Shown: positions 16,123 to 24,243 of the stretch, piece after piece | Layout of the letters: each line of letters begins with the position of its first letter | Position numbering within the stretch: the stretch's first letter is position 1 | From: Roseiarcus sp035656495 | GTDB lineage: Bacteria > Pseudomonadota > Alphaproteobacteria > Rhizobiales > Beijerinckiaceae | DNA: 41,351 nucleotides | NCBI GenBank assembly: GCA_035656495.1 | Contig: DASRSL010000165.1 | Coordinates: forward strand, 1-41,351 | Direction of reading: 5' to 3' | Translations under genes and position numbers: made by a program | Notes under the pieces: generated by a model | What the model saw: the letters and a program-made list of their open reading frames with translations, nothing else | Database searches by the model: none | Told to the model about the DNA's origin: nothing

Positions 16123-17142
16123 GTGGACCTCATCGTTCCGACCGATCGCGGCCTCTATTGCGCCGCGGGCGACTTTCACATCGATCCGTGGCGCCCGGTC
16201 GCGCGGGCGCTGATCACCCATGCCCACGGCGACCACGCCCGCCCTGGCTCCGACCTCTACGTCTGCCATCGCTTGACCGCGCCGCTGCTTAAGAAGCGAC
16301 TCGGCGACGTCGCGATCGAGATGGCCGACTACGGCGAGAGGCTGACTCGCGACGGCGTCGAGATCTCGTTCCACCCAGCCGGGCATGTGCTGGGCTCGGC
16401 GCAGATCCGCCTAGCGCACGGCGGCGAGATCTGGGTCGTCTCCGGCGACTACAAGCTCGAGGACGACGGCGTCGCGGCCGCGTTCGAGCCGCAGTCATGC
16501 CACGTCTTCATCACCGAATCGACCTTCGGCCTGCCGATCTACCGCTGGCGCCCGCAGGAAGAACATTACGCCGCCATCGACGCCTGGCGGTGCGACAACG
16601 CCGCGGCCGGGCGGGCCAGCGTCCTCTACGCCTATGCGCTCGGCAAGGCGCAGCGCGTCCTCGCGCATGTCGACGCGTCGATCGGGCCGATCGTCTGCCA
16701 CGGCGCGGTCGAGGCGATCAACGCGCTCTATCGCGAAGCCGGAGTGGCGCTACCGCCGACCCGGCTCGCCCAGGAGATCGCGAACAAGCGCGATTTCGCC
16801 CGCGCGCTGATCCTCGCCCCGCCGTCGGCGATGGCGAGCCCGTGGTTGAACCGCTTCGGCGACTATTCCGACGCGCTCGCGAGCGGCTTCATGCAGGTGC
16901 GCGGCAACCGGCGCCGGCGCGGGCTCGACCGCGGCTTTGCGCTCTCCGACCACGCCGACTGGCCAGGGCTCCTCGCGGCGATCGAGGCGACCGGCGCCGA
17001 GCGGGTGCTGGCGACGCACGGCGCGGTCGGGCCATTGACGCGCTACCTGCGCGAGAAGGGTTTTGACGCGCGCATCCTGTCGACGCCCTATGGCGAGGAG
17101 GAGACGCCCGCGGACGAGGCGGCGCCGGAGGCAGCGCCATGA
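16123..17142 (+). CDS. Ligase-associated MBL-fold DNA exonuclease
   Basis: A 339-residue metallo-beta-lactamase-fold nuclease of the 'ligase-associated DNA damage response exonuclease' family, related to SNM1/Artemis and CPSF-73. The zinc-binding HAHGDH is at residues 33-38, with the conserved LYCAAGDFHIDP just before it. HPAGHVLGSAQI (metal ligand), SGDYK and the C-terminal LSDHADW (ligand) follow. The start is set at GTG 16123 because upstream codons come from a repeat and family proteins begin close to this point. The stop overlaps the ligase ATG by four bases, so the two are translated together. Confidence 0.93.
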   Translation: MDLIVPTDRGLYCAAGDFHIDPWRPVARALITHAHGDHARPGSDLYVCHRLTAPLLKKRLGDVAIEMADYGERLTRDGVEISFHPAGHVLGSAQIRLAHGGEIWVVSGDYKLEDDGVAAAFEPQSCHVFITESTFGLPIYRWRPQEEHYAAIDAWRCDNAAAGRASVLYAYALGKAQRVLAHVDASIGPIVCHGAVEAINALYREAGVALPPTRLAQEIANKRDFARALILAPPSAMASPWLNRFGDYSDALASGFMQVRGNRRRRGLDRGFALSDHADWPGLLAAIEATGAERVLATHGAVGPLTRYLREKGFDARILSTPYGEEETPADEAAPEAAP

Positions 17143-18872
17143 AGGCCTTCTCCGACCTCTACAAGCGGCTCGATTCCGCCACCTCGACGAGGGCGAAGCA
17201 GGCGGCGCTGATCGAGGCGTTCGCCGCCGCCAAAGACGATCCCATGCAATGGGCGAGCGCGGCCTGGATGGTCTATTTCCTGGCCGGCGGCAAGCCGCGG
17301 CAGACGGTCCCAACCCGGCTCATGTGGCGCCTCGCGGTCGAGAGATCGGGCCTGCCCGAGTGGCTTGTCGAGGAATGCTACTCGAATGTCGGCGATCTCG
17401 CCGAGATGATTTCGCTGCTGCTGCCCGAGGGCAAGGCCGGCGAGGAAGTCTCGCTCGACCGCTGGATGCGCGAGCGCCTGTTGCCGCTGCCTTCCCTCGA
17501 CGAGGAGGAGCGCTACGCCCGCCTCAAGCGCTGGGTCGAGGAGCTGCCCGCAGGCCAGCGTCTCGCCTTCTTCAAGCTGATCACCGGCGAGTTGCGCGTC
17601 GGCGTGTCGCGTCTCCAGGTCATGAAAGCGCTGGCCGAGGTCGCCGGCGTCGAGGAAAGCCGCATGGCGCAGCGCATGATCGGCTACGCCCAGGCGCGGC
17701 GCGCGCCGTCGGCCGACGATTTCCAGGCGCTGATCGGCGATGTGGCGCATGCGGAGGCGATCGCGCTCGACGCCGGCCGGCCCTATCCCTTCTATCTCGC
17801 CCAATCCTGGCAGGGGCCGGTCGAGGCGATGGAGGAGACGCTCGGGCCGCCGTCCAATTGGACCGTCGAGTGGAAGTTCGACGGCATCCGCGCGCAGCTC
17901 CTGAAGCGCGGCCAGGTGTGGCGCGTGTGGTCGCGCGGCGAGGAGCTGATTTCCGACGCCTATCCCGATCTCGAGCCGCTGGCGCGCGCTCTGCCCTCGG
18001 GCGCAGCCCTCGACGGCGAGCTCGTCGTCCTCGTGTCCCCCGCGGGCGATTTCGTCGCCGATTCGCTCGACGGCCTCGCGCCCTTCGCCAGCCTGCAGCA
18101 GAGACTTGGCCGCAAGGTCGTCAGCGACAAGACGATGCGCGAATTGCCGGTCGCCTTCATCGCCTACGATCTGTTGGAGATCGACGGGCGGGATATCCGC
18201 GGCGAGCCGCAGCGCGAGCGCCGCGCTCGTCTCGAAAGCCTCATCGAGCGGACGCTCGATGAGGCCATGGCGCGCGGCGAGCGGCTGCCCATGCGCCTGA
18301 GCCCGCTGGTTGCAGCCGACGACTGGCCGGCGCTCGCGGTCGTCCGAGAGCAGGCGCGCGCGCTCGGCCGGGAAGGGCTGATGCTGAAGGCGCGCGAGGG
18401 CGCCTATGGGGTCGGCCGCCGCAAGGGCGGCGACAGGACCGAGGTCTGGTGGAAGTGGAAGCTCGACCCGATGAGCGTCGACGCGGTGCTGATCTATGCG
18501 CAGCGGGGACATGGCCGCCGCTCCGGTGTCTACAGCGACTACACCTTCGCGCTCTGGAGCGCGGGGGAGGGCGCGCCCGACCGCGAGCTGGTCCCCTTCG
18601 CCAAGGCCTATTCCGGCCTCTCCGACGCCGAGATGCGCGAGATGGACGCCATCATCCGCCGCACCACCGTCGAGACTTTCGGGCCGGTGCGCAGCGTCGA
18701 GCCCACGCAAGTCCTCGAGCTCGGCTTCGAGGGCATCGCGCCGAGCAAGCGCCACCGAAGCGGCGTCGCGGTGCGGTTTCCGAGGATGCTGCGCTGGCGG
18801 CGCGACAAGCCGGTCGCCGAGGCGGATACGCTCGAGGCGTTGCGGGCGCTGCTGCCGACCGGGAGGGGATGA
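17139..18872 (+). CDS. ATP-dependent DNA ligase (cisplatin-response type)
   Basis: A 577-residue ATP-dependent DNA ligase of the group annotated as cisplatin damage response ligase. It has an N-terminal DNA-binding domain (residues 1-230), then a nucleotidyltransferase domain with the adenylated Lys246 in EWKFDGIRA, motif III AFIAYDLLEIDG, motif IV REGLMLKA, motif V VWWKWK, and a C-terminal OB domain. This type works with an MBL exonuclease, and often with a DEXH helicase and phosphoesterase, in repair of damaged DNA. Here only exonuclease and ligase are adjacent; the downstream helicase and phosphoesterase genes expected in the four-gene version are absent and a HicAB pair lies there. Confidence 0.96.
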   Translation: MKAFSDLYKRLDSATSTRAKQAALIEAFAAAKDDPMQWASAAWMVYFLAGGKPRQTVPTRLMWRLAVERSGLPEWLVEECYSNVGDLAEMISLLLPEGKAGEEVSLDRWMRERLLPLPSLDEEERYARLKRWVEELPAGQRLAFFKLITGELRVGVSRLQVMKALAEVAGVEESRMAQRMIGYAQARRAPSADDFQALIGDVAHAEAIALDAGRPYPFYLAQSWQGPVEAMEETLGPPSNWTVEWKFDGIRAQLLKRGQVWRVWSRGEELISDAYPDLEPLARALPSGAALDGELVVLVSPAGDFVADSLDGLAPFASLQQRLGRKVVSDKTMRELPVAFIAYDLLEIDGRDIRGEPQRERRARLESLIERTLDEAMARGERLPMRLSPLVAADDWPALAVVREQARALGREGLMLKAREGAYGVGRRKGGDRTEVWWKWKLDPMSVDAVLIYAQRGHGRRSGVYSDYTFALWSAGEGAPDRELVPFAKAYSGLSDAEMREMDAIIRRTTVETFGPVRSVEPTQVLELGFEGIAPSKRHRSGVAVRFPRMLRWRRDKPVAEADTLEALRALLPTGRG

Positions 18873-18964
18873 GGCGCACGCAAAGGGCTGTTCCGCGATG
18901 ACGAATAGGCTTTCGGTCACACACCCGCTTGACGCGTGTCGGTCCGGCCAATACGTCTATTGTG

Positions 18965-19160
18965 ATGCTGCGCGCCGAGACCAATCGCTCGAAAGTCGCG
19001 GCGCGCCTGGAACAAGAAGGCTGGCAATGCCGCCCGGGCGGGGCGCACGACGTTTATAAGCATCCGCACGAGCCCGGGAGGATCATCGTACCGCGCCATC
19101 GCGTTTTGTCGACGGGCGTGGCCCGCGCCATTGCAAAAGGCTGCGGGATGGGAGAATTGA
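18965..19160 (+). pseudogene. hicA: HicA-family toxin with a +1 frameshift
   Basis: Encodes a HicA mRNA-interferase: TNRSKVAARLEQEGW, then the catalytic GGAHDVYKHP with His28, and RIIVPRHRVLSTGVARAIAK. At the A-run 19135-19138 (AAAA) the frame no longer matches the family. Reading three A residues instead of four gives AKAAGWEN and a TGA at 19158-19160, directly before the hicB ATG. As written, the frame instead runs through hicB in another phase to 19393. So either one A is inserted (real mutation or sequencing error) or slippage on AAAA is used. The toxin core and catalytic His precede the lesion, so some activity is imaginable. Confidence 0.8.
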
Positions 19161-19439
19161 ATGGCCCTCTACCTCGCGTTGATCGATGGCGAAAGCGGCG
19201 CCTTCGGCGTGGTCGTTCCCGACCTGCCGGGCTGCACGTCGGCAGGCGGCACTGTCGAGGACGCCTTGCGCAACGCCGCCGAAGCGGTGCGCCTCTGGCG
19301 CGACGACGCGCGGGCGGACGGCGAGGTCGTTCCCGGGCCGCGCGCGATCGAGGATTTACGCCGAGATCCCGAGATCGCGGCCGCGCTCGCTGACGGCGCC
19401 GTGCTGGGTTTCGTGCCAACGGGCGAGTTGGTGATCTGA
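19161..19439 (+). CDS. hicB: HicB-family antitoxin
   Basis: A 92-residue HicB antitoxin: N-terminal partial RNase-H-like fold with YLALIDGESGAFGVVVPDLP, the signature GCTSAGGTVEDALRNAAEAV, and a C-terminal region that in this short form lacks an obvious helix-turn-helix. The ATG at 19161 directly follows the TGA that would end hicA after correction of its frameshift, the normal hicAB spacing. The frame is intact, so the antitoxin outlives a damaged toxin partner, as expected during module decay. Confidence 0.88.
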   Translation: MALYLALIDGESGAFGVVVPDLPGCTSAGGTVEDALRNAAEAVRLWRDDARADGEVVPGPRAIEDLRRDPEIAAALADGAVLGFVPTGELVI

Positions 19440-19491
19440 CGTCGCGACGTCCGACGCGAGTGCGATCATCATAAGGGCGGGGAGGCGACGC

Positions 19492-20271
19492 ATGGACTCA
19501 TTACCCGTCGCCATCCTTGTCGGCGTTCTCATCGCTGCGAGCGGCTTCGTCGGCCTCTTCCTGCAGAGGCGGCTCGCCGCGCATCACACCGCGGAGCGCT
19601 CGCGCGACATGATCGGCGGCGTCGTCGGGCTCCTGACCCTGCTGCTCGCGCTGACCCTCGGCCTCCTGATCTGGACGGCCTACGGCGTCCACAGCACCCA
19701 GCAGACCGAGCTGCAGACGATCGCGGCGCGGGCGCTCGAGTTCGACCTGGAAATGCGCCAATACGGGCCGGAAGGCGATCCGGGACGCGAGCTGCTGCGG
19801 CGCGATCTCGTCTGGGCGCACGAGCAGTTCTGGGGCGACGACGTCTCGCGCGCCCAGGCCTATGACGCCTCCTACAAGGCGATGAGCGACCTCAGTACAT
19901 TCTTCAACGGCCTCGATCCGAAGACGCCCGCGCAGAAGGAGCTGCTGACAGCAGCGCGGGGCAACTACCACTTCATCGGCGAGCAGCGGCTCCTCATGTC
20001 GATGCAGGCGTCGACGCCGATCGCCTGGCCGCTGATCTATGCGGTGACCTTCTGGTCCTGCTTGATGTTCGCCGGCATGGGGCTCCTGTCCAAGCTCAAT
20101 CCGATGGCCGCGGCCATCGTCATCCTGGGCGCCGTATCCGTCGGCGTTGCGATCTTTCTCATTCTCGAGTTCAACCAGCCCTATACCAGCTCGATCCGCG
20201 TCTCGCCGGTCGCGCTCGAACAGGCGATCGTCCGGCTCGACCAGCCGAGAACGGACGCGGCTTCGCAGTGA
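19492..20271 (+). CDS. DUF4239 (bestrophin-like) membrane protein
   Basis: A 259-residue inner-membrane protein of the DUF4239 family, described as bestrophin-like. Two N-terminal helices (about 6-26 and 42-66, with GGVVGLLTLLLALTLGLLIW) lead to a cytoplasmic or periplasmic helical domain with TQQTELQTIAARALEFDLEMRQYGPE split around residue 85. Two C-terminal helices follow (about 178-200 and 206-228). The family may form channels but this has not been shown for such bacterial members. GGGGAGG lies upstream of the ATG. Confidence 0.85.
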   Translation: MDSLPVAILVGVLIAASGFVGLFLQRRLAAHHTAERSRDMIGGVVGLLTLLLALTLGLLIWTAYGVHSTQQTELQTIAARALEFDLEMRQYGPEGDPGRELLRRDLVWAHEQFWGDDVSRAQAYDASYKAMSDLSTFFNGLDPKTPAQKELLTAARGNYHFIGEQRLLMSMQASTPIAWPLIYAVTFWSCLMFAGMGLLSKLNPMAAAIVILGAVSVGVAIFLILEFNQPYTSSIRVSPVALEQAIVRLDQPRTDAASQ

Positions 20272-20289
20272 TGGAAGGAGGCTCACCCC

Positions 20290-20601
20290 ATGGCGCATTA
20301 CAAAATTCTGAGCGACGAGGAGATCCGCTCCGCTCTGGCCGACCTGCCGGACTGGTCGGTCAAGATTCCCAACATCGAGGCGACCTTCGAGCTCAAGACG
20401 TTTCGCGACGCGATCGCCTTCATCGTCGAGATCGCCATCGAGGCCGAGGTGATGAACCATCATCCGGAGTTCAAGAACTCCTACAACGTGGTCTCGTTCT
20501 CCTTCTGCACCCATGACGCCGGCATGAAGATCACCGATCTCGACATCGAGACGGCGCGAAAGATCAGCGCGCTGGCCAAGCGCTTCCAGGCGATGGCGTG
20601 A
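20290..20601 (+). CDS. phhB: Pterin-4a-carbinolamine dehydratase
   Basis: A 103-residue cytoplasmic enzyme that dehydrates 4a-hydroxytetrahydropterin to quinonoid dihydropterin, recycling the cofactor of aromatic amino acid hydroxylases. The active-site signature is present: MNHHPEFKNSYNVVSF followed by CTHDAGMKITDLD, with the catalytic histidines. Length is normal for the family. AAGGAGG precedes the ATG. No phenylalanine hydroxylase gene is nearby, so it may serve pterin recycling for a distant enzyme. Confidence 0.95.
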   Translation: MAHYKILSDEEIRSALADLPDWSVKIPNIEATFELKTFRDAIAFIVEIAIEAEVMNHHPEFKNSYNVVSFSFCTHDAGMKITDLDIETARKISALAKRFQAMA

Positions 20602-20626
20602 GACCCCTCGAGTCGCTGCGCGGTTC

Positions 20627-20802
20627 CCTTCCCCAGCTTTGCTTGGGAAGGTGGCGCGAAGCGCCGGATGGGGTGTGGGCCGCCGCTTCGACGCAAATCG
20701 GATTGCACAACCGGGATCGCAAACCTGCATCGAGCTTTACCTGCATTCCGCACCCCATCCGGCCCTTCGGGCCACCTTCCCTGCTTCGCGGAGAAGGGGG
20801 GA
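20627..20802. repeat. Two inverted REP-like units between phhB and an SDR gene
   Basis: Unit 1: CCTTCCC (20627-20633) pairs with GGGAAGG (20645-20651), then GGCGCGAAGCGCC (20653-20665) and GGATGGGGTGTGGGC. Unit 2 is in the opposite orientation: CACCCCATCC (20751-20760), GGCCCTTCGGGCC (20761-20773), then ACCTTCCC and a CTTCGCGGAG hairpin tip. Related copies lie at 36411-36463 and 36651-36682. A pair of head-to-head units like this is the classical arrangement of REP doublets. Confidence 0.75.
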
Positions 20803-20844
20803 CACGCGCGCCGCATCCAACCGTCCACGCAAGCGGACGATTCG

Positions 20845-21618
20845 GTGTCTGACGCCTCCGTCAAGGAATTCGCCGGCAAGGTCGCCATCGTCACGGGCGG
20901 CGGGACGGGCGTCGGCTTCGCCGTCGCCCGCGCCTTCGCGCGTGAAGACGCGCGTGTCGCCATCGCCGGGCGCAGGGAGGCGACGCTCGGCCATGCCGCG
21001 GCGCTGATCGAGGAGCAGAGCGAAGCCGAGGTCCTCGTCGTCCCCGCCGATGTGGCGAACCCCGCCGACTGCGAGCGGATCGTCGCCGCGACGATCGAGC
21101 GGTTTGGCGCGCTCGACATCCTTGTCAACAACGCTGCCCTCTTCGCGCTCGTGCCCCTAATCGACGCCGACGCGGCGCAGGCGGCGCGGTTTCTGAATGT
21201 CAACCTGGCCGGCCCGCTCCATTGTGCGCGGGCCTTCGCCAGGTGGGCTTTCGAGCGCGGGCGGGGCGGAGCGATCGTGAACGTCAGCAGCATCGCCGGC
21301 GCGCGCCCGGCCCCCGGCTGCGGCCTCTATTCGGCGTCGAAGGCGGCGCTCGACAGCCTCACCCGCTCGATGGCGCTCGAATGGGCCCCGAGGGGCATGC
21401 GGGTCAACGCCGTCGCGCCCGGCCATGTCGCAACCGAAGGCGTCATCGAGGATTTCCGCGCCGGCCGGCTGGAGGAAGCGGCGATGATCGCGTCTATTCC
21501 CGCCCGCCGCATCGCCGACGTCGACGACATCGCCGACGCGGCGCTCTTCCTCTGCAGCGATCGCGCCCGCCACGTCATGGGGCAGGTGCTGACGGTCGAC
21601 GGAGGGGAGGGGTTTTAG
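20845..21618 (+). CDS. Short-chain dehydrogenase/reductase
   Basis: A 257-residue classical SDR (FabG-like group). NAD(P)-binding VTGGGTGVG is at about residues 14-22, NNAA follows near 95, the catalytic serine lies in NVSSIAG and the catalytic pair in YSASK. It ends with the family C-terminus GQVLTVDGG. Start GTG 20845 is chosen because homology begins with KEFAGKVAIVTGG; upstream in-frame codons are repeat sequence. The substrate is not evident. A small membrane-protein gene follows in the same direction. Confidence 0.9.
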   Translation: MSDASVKEFAGKVAIVTGGGTGVGFAVARAFAREDARVAIAGRREATLGHAAALIEEQSEAEVLVVPADVANPADCERIVAATIERFGALDILVNNAALFALVPLIDADAAQAARFLNVNLAGPLHCARAFARWAFERGRGGAIVNVSSIAGARPAPGCGLYSASKAALDSLTRSMALEWAPRGMRVNAVAPGHVATEGVIEDFRAGRLEEAAMIASIPARRIADVDDIADAALFLCSDRARHVMGQVLTVDGGEGF

Positions 21619-21654
21619 GCGTATGCGGCTCAGACGACAGGGATCCAGTCGACC

Positions 21655-21861
21655 ATGACGGAGAAGAGCGGGTCGGTCGAATTCTCTACCTGGGTCGCGT
21701 TGGCCTTCGGCGCGGTCGCGATCGCAGTTTGCGCGGTTTATACTTCATCTCTGTGGATCTTGATCCCCATCGGCCTGATCGCGGGCTACGTCGGGTACAG
21801 AGTCGAGAAAGTCGGCCGGCGCCATGTCGAGCGGGAGTTGGCGAGACGACGCGGGCGGTAG
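21655..21861 (+). CDS. Small two-helix membrane protein
   Basis: A 68-residue protein with two membrane helices (about residues 11-30 and 32-50: WVALAFGAVAIAVCAVY and WILIPIGLIAGYVGY) and a strongly basic C-terminus (RRHVERELARRRGR), so the tail should lie in the cytoplasm. The family is not recognised. It follows the SDR gene by 36 bases and could be co-transcribed. Confidence 0.6.
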   Translation: MTEKSGSVEFSTWVALAFGAVAIAVCAVYTSSLWILIPIGLIAGYVGYRVEKVGRRHVERELARRRGR

Positions 21862-21979
21862 GATCGCTGGACCACTGGCCGGCGTCATCCGACAAGCCTT
21901 GCGCAACCTCATTTTCTCGCGCTAACCGTTGCGCCCGGAACGTCGCCCAAAGCATACGACGCTCAAGGGAGGAAGAGCC

Positions 21980-23275
21980 ATGCATTTGTTTCGGGTCTTT
22001 GCGCGCGCGGCAGTCGGCGCCGCGATCCTGCTCTCGACCACCGCGCTGTCGCGGGCCGCGGAACTGTCGTTTCTCACCCATTGGGCCCCTGAAACCGTGG
22101 CCAAGCTGCAGGCAGCCGCCACGGCCTATTCCAGGAGCCATCCCGACACGAAGATCACCTTTCGCGCGGTTCCGTTCGGCGACCTCCTCACGACTCTGCG
22201 CGCTTCGGGAGGCGGCCCCCATGGCGTGACCATGGCCAGCATCTACGACGCCTGGCTGCCGGACCTCGTCAAGAACCAGCTCGTCGCCAGGGCGCCCGAG
22301 CCCATCGCGGCCGAGACCAAGTCCAATTGGCCCGCGAGCGTGATCGGCGCGGCTTCGGTCGGGGGCGTCCCCTACGGCATCCCCAACGAGATCGACCTTT
22401 ATGCGCTCAACTACAACAAGAAGCTCTTCGCCGAGGCCGGCGTCGCCGGGCCTCCGAAGACGTGGGACGAGCTTCTCTCCGACGCGAAGAAACTCACCGA
22501 CAAGTCCAAGGGTCAGCAGGGCTTCGGGCTGATCAATTCCTGGACGGCGGGCGTCGTTCATCCCTTCGCCTCGCTGCTCGTGTCGAACGGGGGCGACCTC
22601 GTCGTGGACGGCAAGCCGACGCTCGACACGAAGCCGGCCAAGCAGACGTTCGAACTCTATGAGACGCTGATCAAGTCCGGCTATTCCGTCCCCTCGATGG
22701 GGACCGCGGACGCCAACACCACGGGGCCCTACCTCGACAATTTCGTCTCGGGCAAGACCGGCATGATCATCATGGCCAACTGGTGGGAGTCGGCGTTGAA
22801 GGCGGGAATGGGAGACAAATTCTCCGAGATCGCGACCGCTCCGATTCCCGTCGGGCCGTCGGGCGACAAGCCGCGTTCGATCTCGTATTCCTGGATGACC
22901 GTGGTCAACGCCAAGGCGCCGGCGGAGGAGCAGAAGGAGGCCTGGGATTTCCTGGACTGGCTCAACGGGCCGCAGTCGGGCCCCAACGGCGCCTCCGCCA
23001 TGGGCGACATCCTGATGTCGATGGGCATCCTGCCGTCCCGCAACTCCGACGTCTCAACGTTCCGGCCGCGGCTCGAAGGCGATCCGTTCCTCAGGGGCTA
23101 TACCGAGACCCTCGCCGACGCCAAGGGATTTCCGGTCCTCCTCGGCGGCCAGGAGTTCTCGGAATCGCTGCAAAAGACGCTCGAGGCGATGCAGTTCGGC
23201 CAGCTTTCGGCGGCCGCCGCCCAACAGACCGCCCAGGGCGACGCCGTTCAGATCCTCGAGCGCAACGCCAAGTAG
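21980..23275 (+). CDS. ABC sugar transporter substrate-binding protein
   Basis: A 431-residue periplasmic solute-binding protein of the family 1 (carbohydrate) type. It has a signal peptide (residues 1-27, cleavage after SRA) and the features of maltose/UgpB-like binders: NEIDLYALNYNKKLFAEAG, TWDELLSDAKKL and MANWWESALKAG. The ATG at 21980 has AGGGAGGAAG upstream and gives a proper signal peptide. It is the first gene of an operon with two permeases, a ROK kinase and a SIS protein, so it should capture a sugar or amino sugar for import. The sugar is not known. Confidence 0.93.
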   Translation: MHLFRVFARAAVGAAILLSTTALSRAAELSFLTHWAPETVAKLQAAATAYSRSHPDTKITFRAVPFGDLLTTLRASGGGPHGVTMASIYDAWLPDLVKNQLVARAPEPIAAETKSNWPASVIGAASVGGVPYGIPNEIDLYALNYNKKLFAEAGVAGPPKTWDELLSDAKKLTDKSKGQQGFGLINSWTAGVVHPFASLLVSNGGDLVVDGKPTLDTKPAKQTFELYETLIKSGYSVPSMGTADANTTGPYLDNFVSGKTGMIIMANWWESALKAGMGDKFSEIATAPIPVGPSGDKPRSISYSWMTVVNAKAPAEEQKEAWDFLDWLNGPQSGPNGASAMGDILMSMGILPSRNSDVSTFRPRLEGDPFLRGYTETLADAKGFPVLLGGQEFSESLQKTLEAMQFGQLSAAAAQQTAQGDAVQILERNAK

Positions 23276-23288
23276 GCGCTGAAGCGAT

Positions 23289-23309
23289 CCGCGGCCCAAT
23301 GGGCCGCGG
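23289..23309 (+). promoter_or_regulatory. Strong intercistronic hairpin
   Basis: CCGCGGCCC (23289-23297) pairs perfectly with GGGCCGCGG (23301-23309) around AAT, between the binding-protein and first permease genes. Without a T tract it is more likely a 3' stabiliser or partial terminator, of the kind that keeps binding-protein mRNA more abundant than permease mRNA. Confidence 0.6.
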
Positions 23310-23349
23310 CTTGCCTTCGCCGCCGCGCTTTCACGAGACGGGCCCGCGG

Positions 23350-24243
23350 ATGGCGAACCGAGTGAACCTGCCGGCCTTTGCGATGCTGGCGCCGGCCACC
23401 GGACTGATCGCCGTCTTCGTTTTCATTCCGATGGCGTTGACGATCTGGCTGTCGCTGCAGGAGTGGTCCACCCAGACAGGATTCGAGACCGCCCGCTTCG
23501 TCGGCTTGCGGAACTTTTTCGACATCTTCGGATCGACCACGGTCGGCCGCGACTTCAAGACGGCGCTGGCCAACACGGCCATCTACACCGTCCTCTCGGT
23601 GGCGATGATCCTGCCGCTGTCGGTCGCATTCGGGCTGCTCGTCCATCAGAAGCTCGCGCCGGGCGGCGTCTTCCTGCGTACTGTCCTGTTCTCCACCTAC
23701 ATGGTGCCGATGATCGCGGTGGCGCTGGTCTTCTCCAAGCTGTACTCGCCCACGGCAGGTCCGCTGAACCAGATACTGCAATGGGTCGGGCTCCCGCCGA
23801 GCCCGTGGCTCTCGTCGCCGCGAACGGCGCTGGCCTCCATCGTCCTGCTCAACGTCTGGCAGCAGGTCGGCTATTTCACCGTGCTGGCGGTCGCCGGACT
23901 GACGCAAATCCCCGCCGCCGTGCTCGAGGCCGCGACCATCGACGGCGCCAATCCGCTTCAACGCTTCGCCTACATCAAGCTGCCGTTGCTCGGGAACACG
24001 CTGCTCTTTTCCGCGGTGATCGCGATCATCAACGCCGTCCAGGTGTTCGAGCCGGTCGCGCTGATCACCCAGGGGGGGCCGGTCGACTCCACCAACGTGC
24101 TGACCTACCACATTCGGAGGGTCGGAATAGAGTTCGCCCAAGGCGGCCTGGGATCGGCCATGGCGGTGGCGCTGATGCTCGCCCTCGTCGTCACCATCGC
24201 GGCGCTCTTCGCCTTCGCCAGAGCGAGAGCAGGCCCGGAATGA
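23350..24243 (+). CDS. ABC sugar transporter permease, MalF/UgpA-like
   Basis: A 297-residue inner-membrane permease with six predicted helices, beginning FAMLAPATGLIAVFVFIPMALTIWLS. The cytoplasmic EAA loop, AAVLEAATIDGANPLQRFAYIKLPLL, lies split around residue 200 and contacts the ATPase. Its stop overlaps the start of the second permease (ATGA). An upstream ATG at 23299 is in frame but lies within the hairpin region. Confidence 0.93.
   Translation: MANRVNLPAFAMLAPATGLIAVFVFIPMALTIWLSLQEWSTQTGFETARFVGLRNFFDIFGSTTVGRDFKTALANTAIYTVLSVAMILPLSVAFGLLVHQKLAPGGVFLRTVLFSTYMVPMIAVALVFSKLYSPTAGPLNQILQWVGLPPSPWLSSPRTALASIVLLNVWQQVGYFTVLAVAGLTQIPAAVLEAATIDGANPLQRFAYIKLPLLGNTLLFSAVIAIINAVQVFEPVALITQGGPVDSTNVLTYHIRRVGIEFAQGGLGSAMAVALMLALVVTIAALFAFARARAGPE

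Noticed and set aside
17088..18920. A 610-codon open frame antisense to the DNA ligase
   Set aside because: High GC leaves the antisense frame free of stops. Its translation is low-complexity His/Arg/Asp-rich and unlike any protein, while the plus strand encodes a complete ligase with all motifs.
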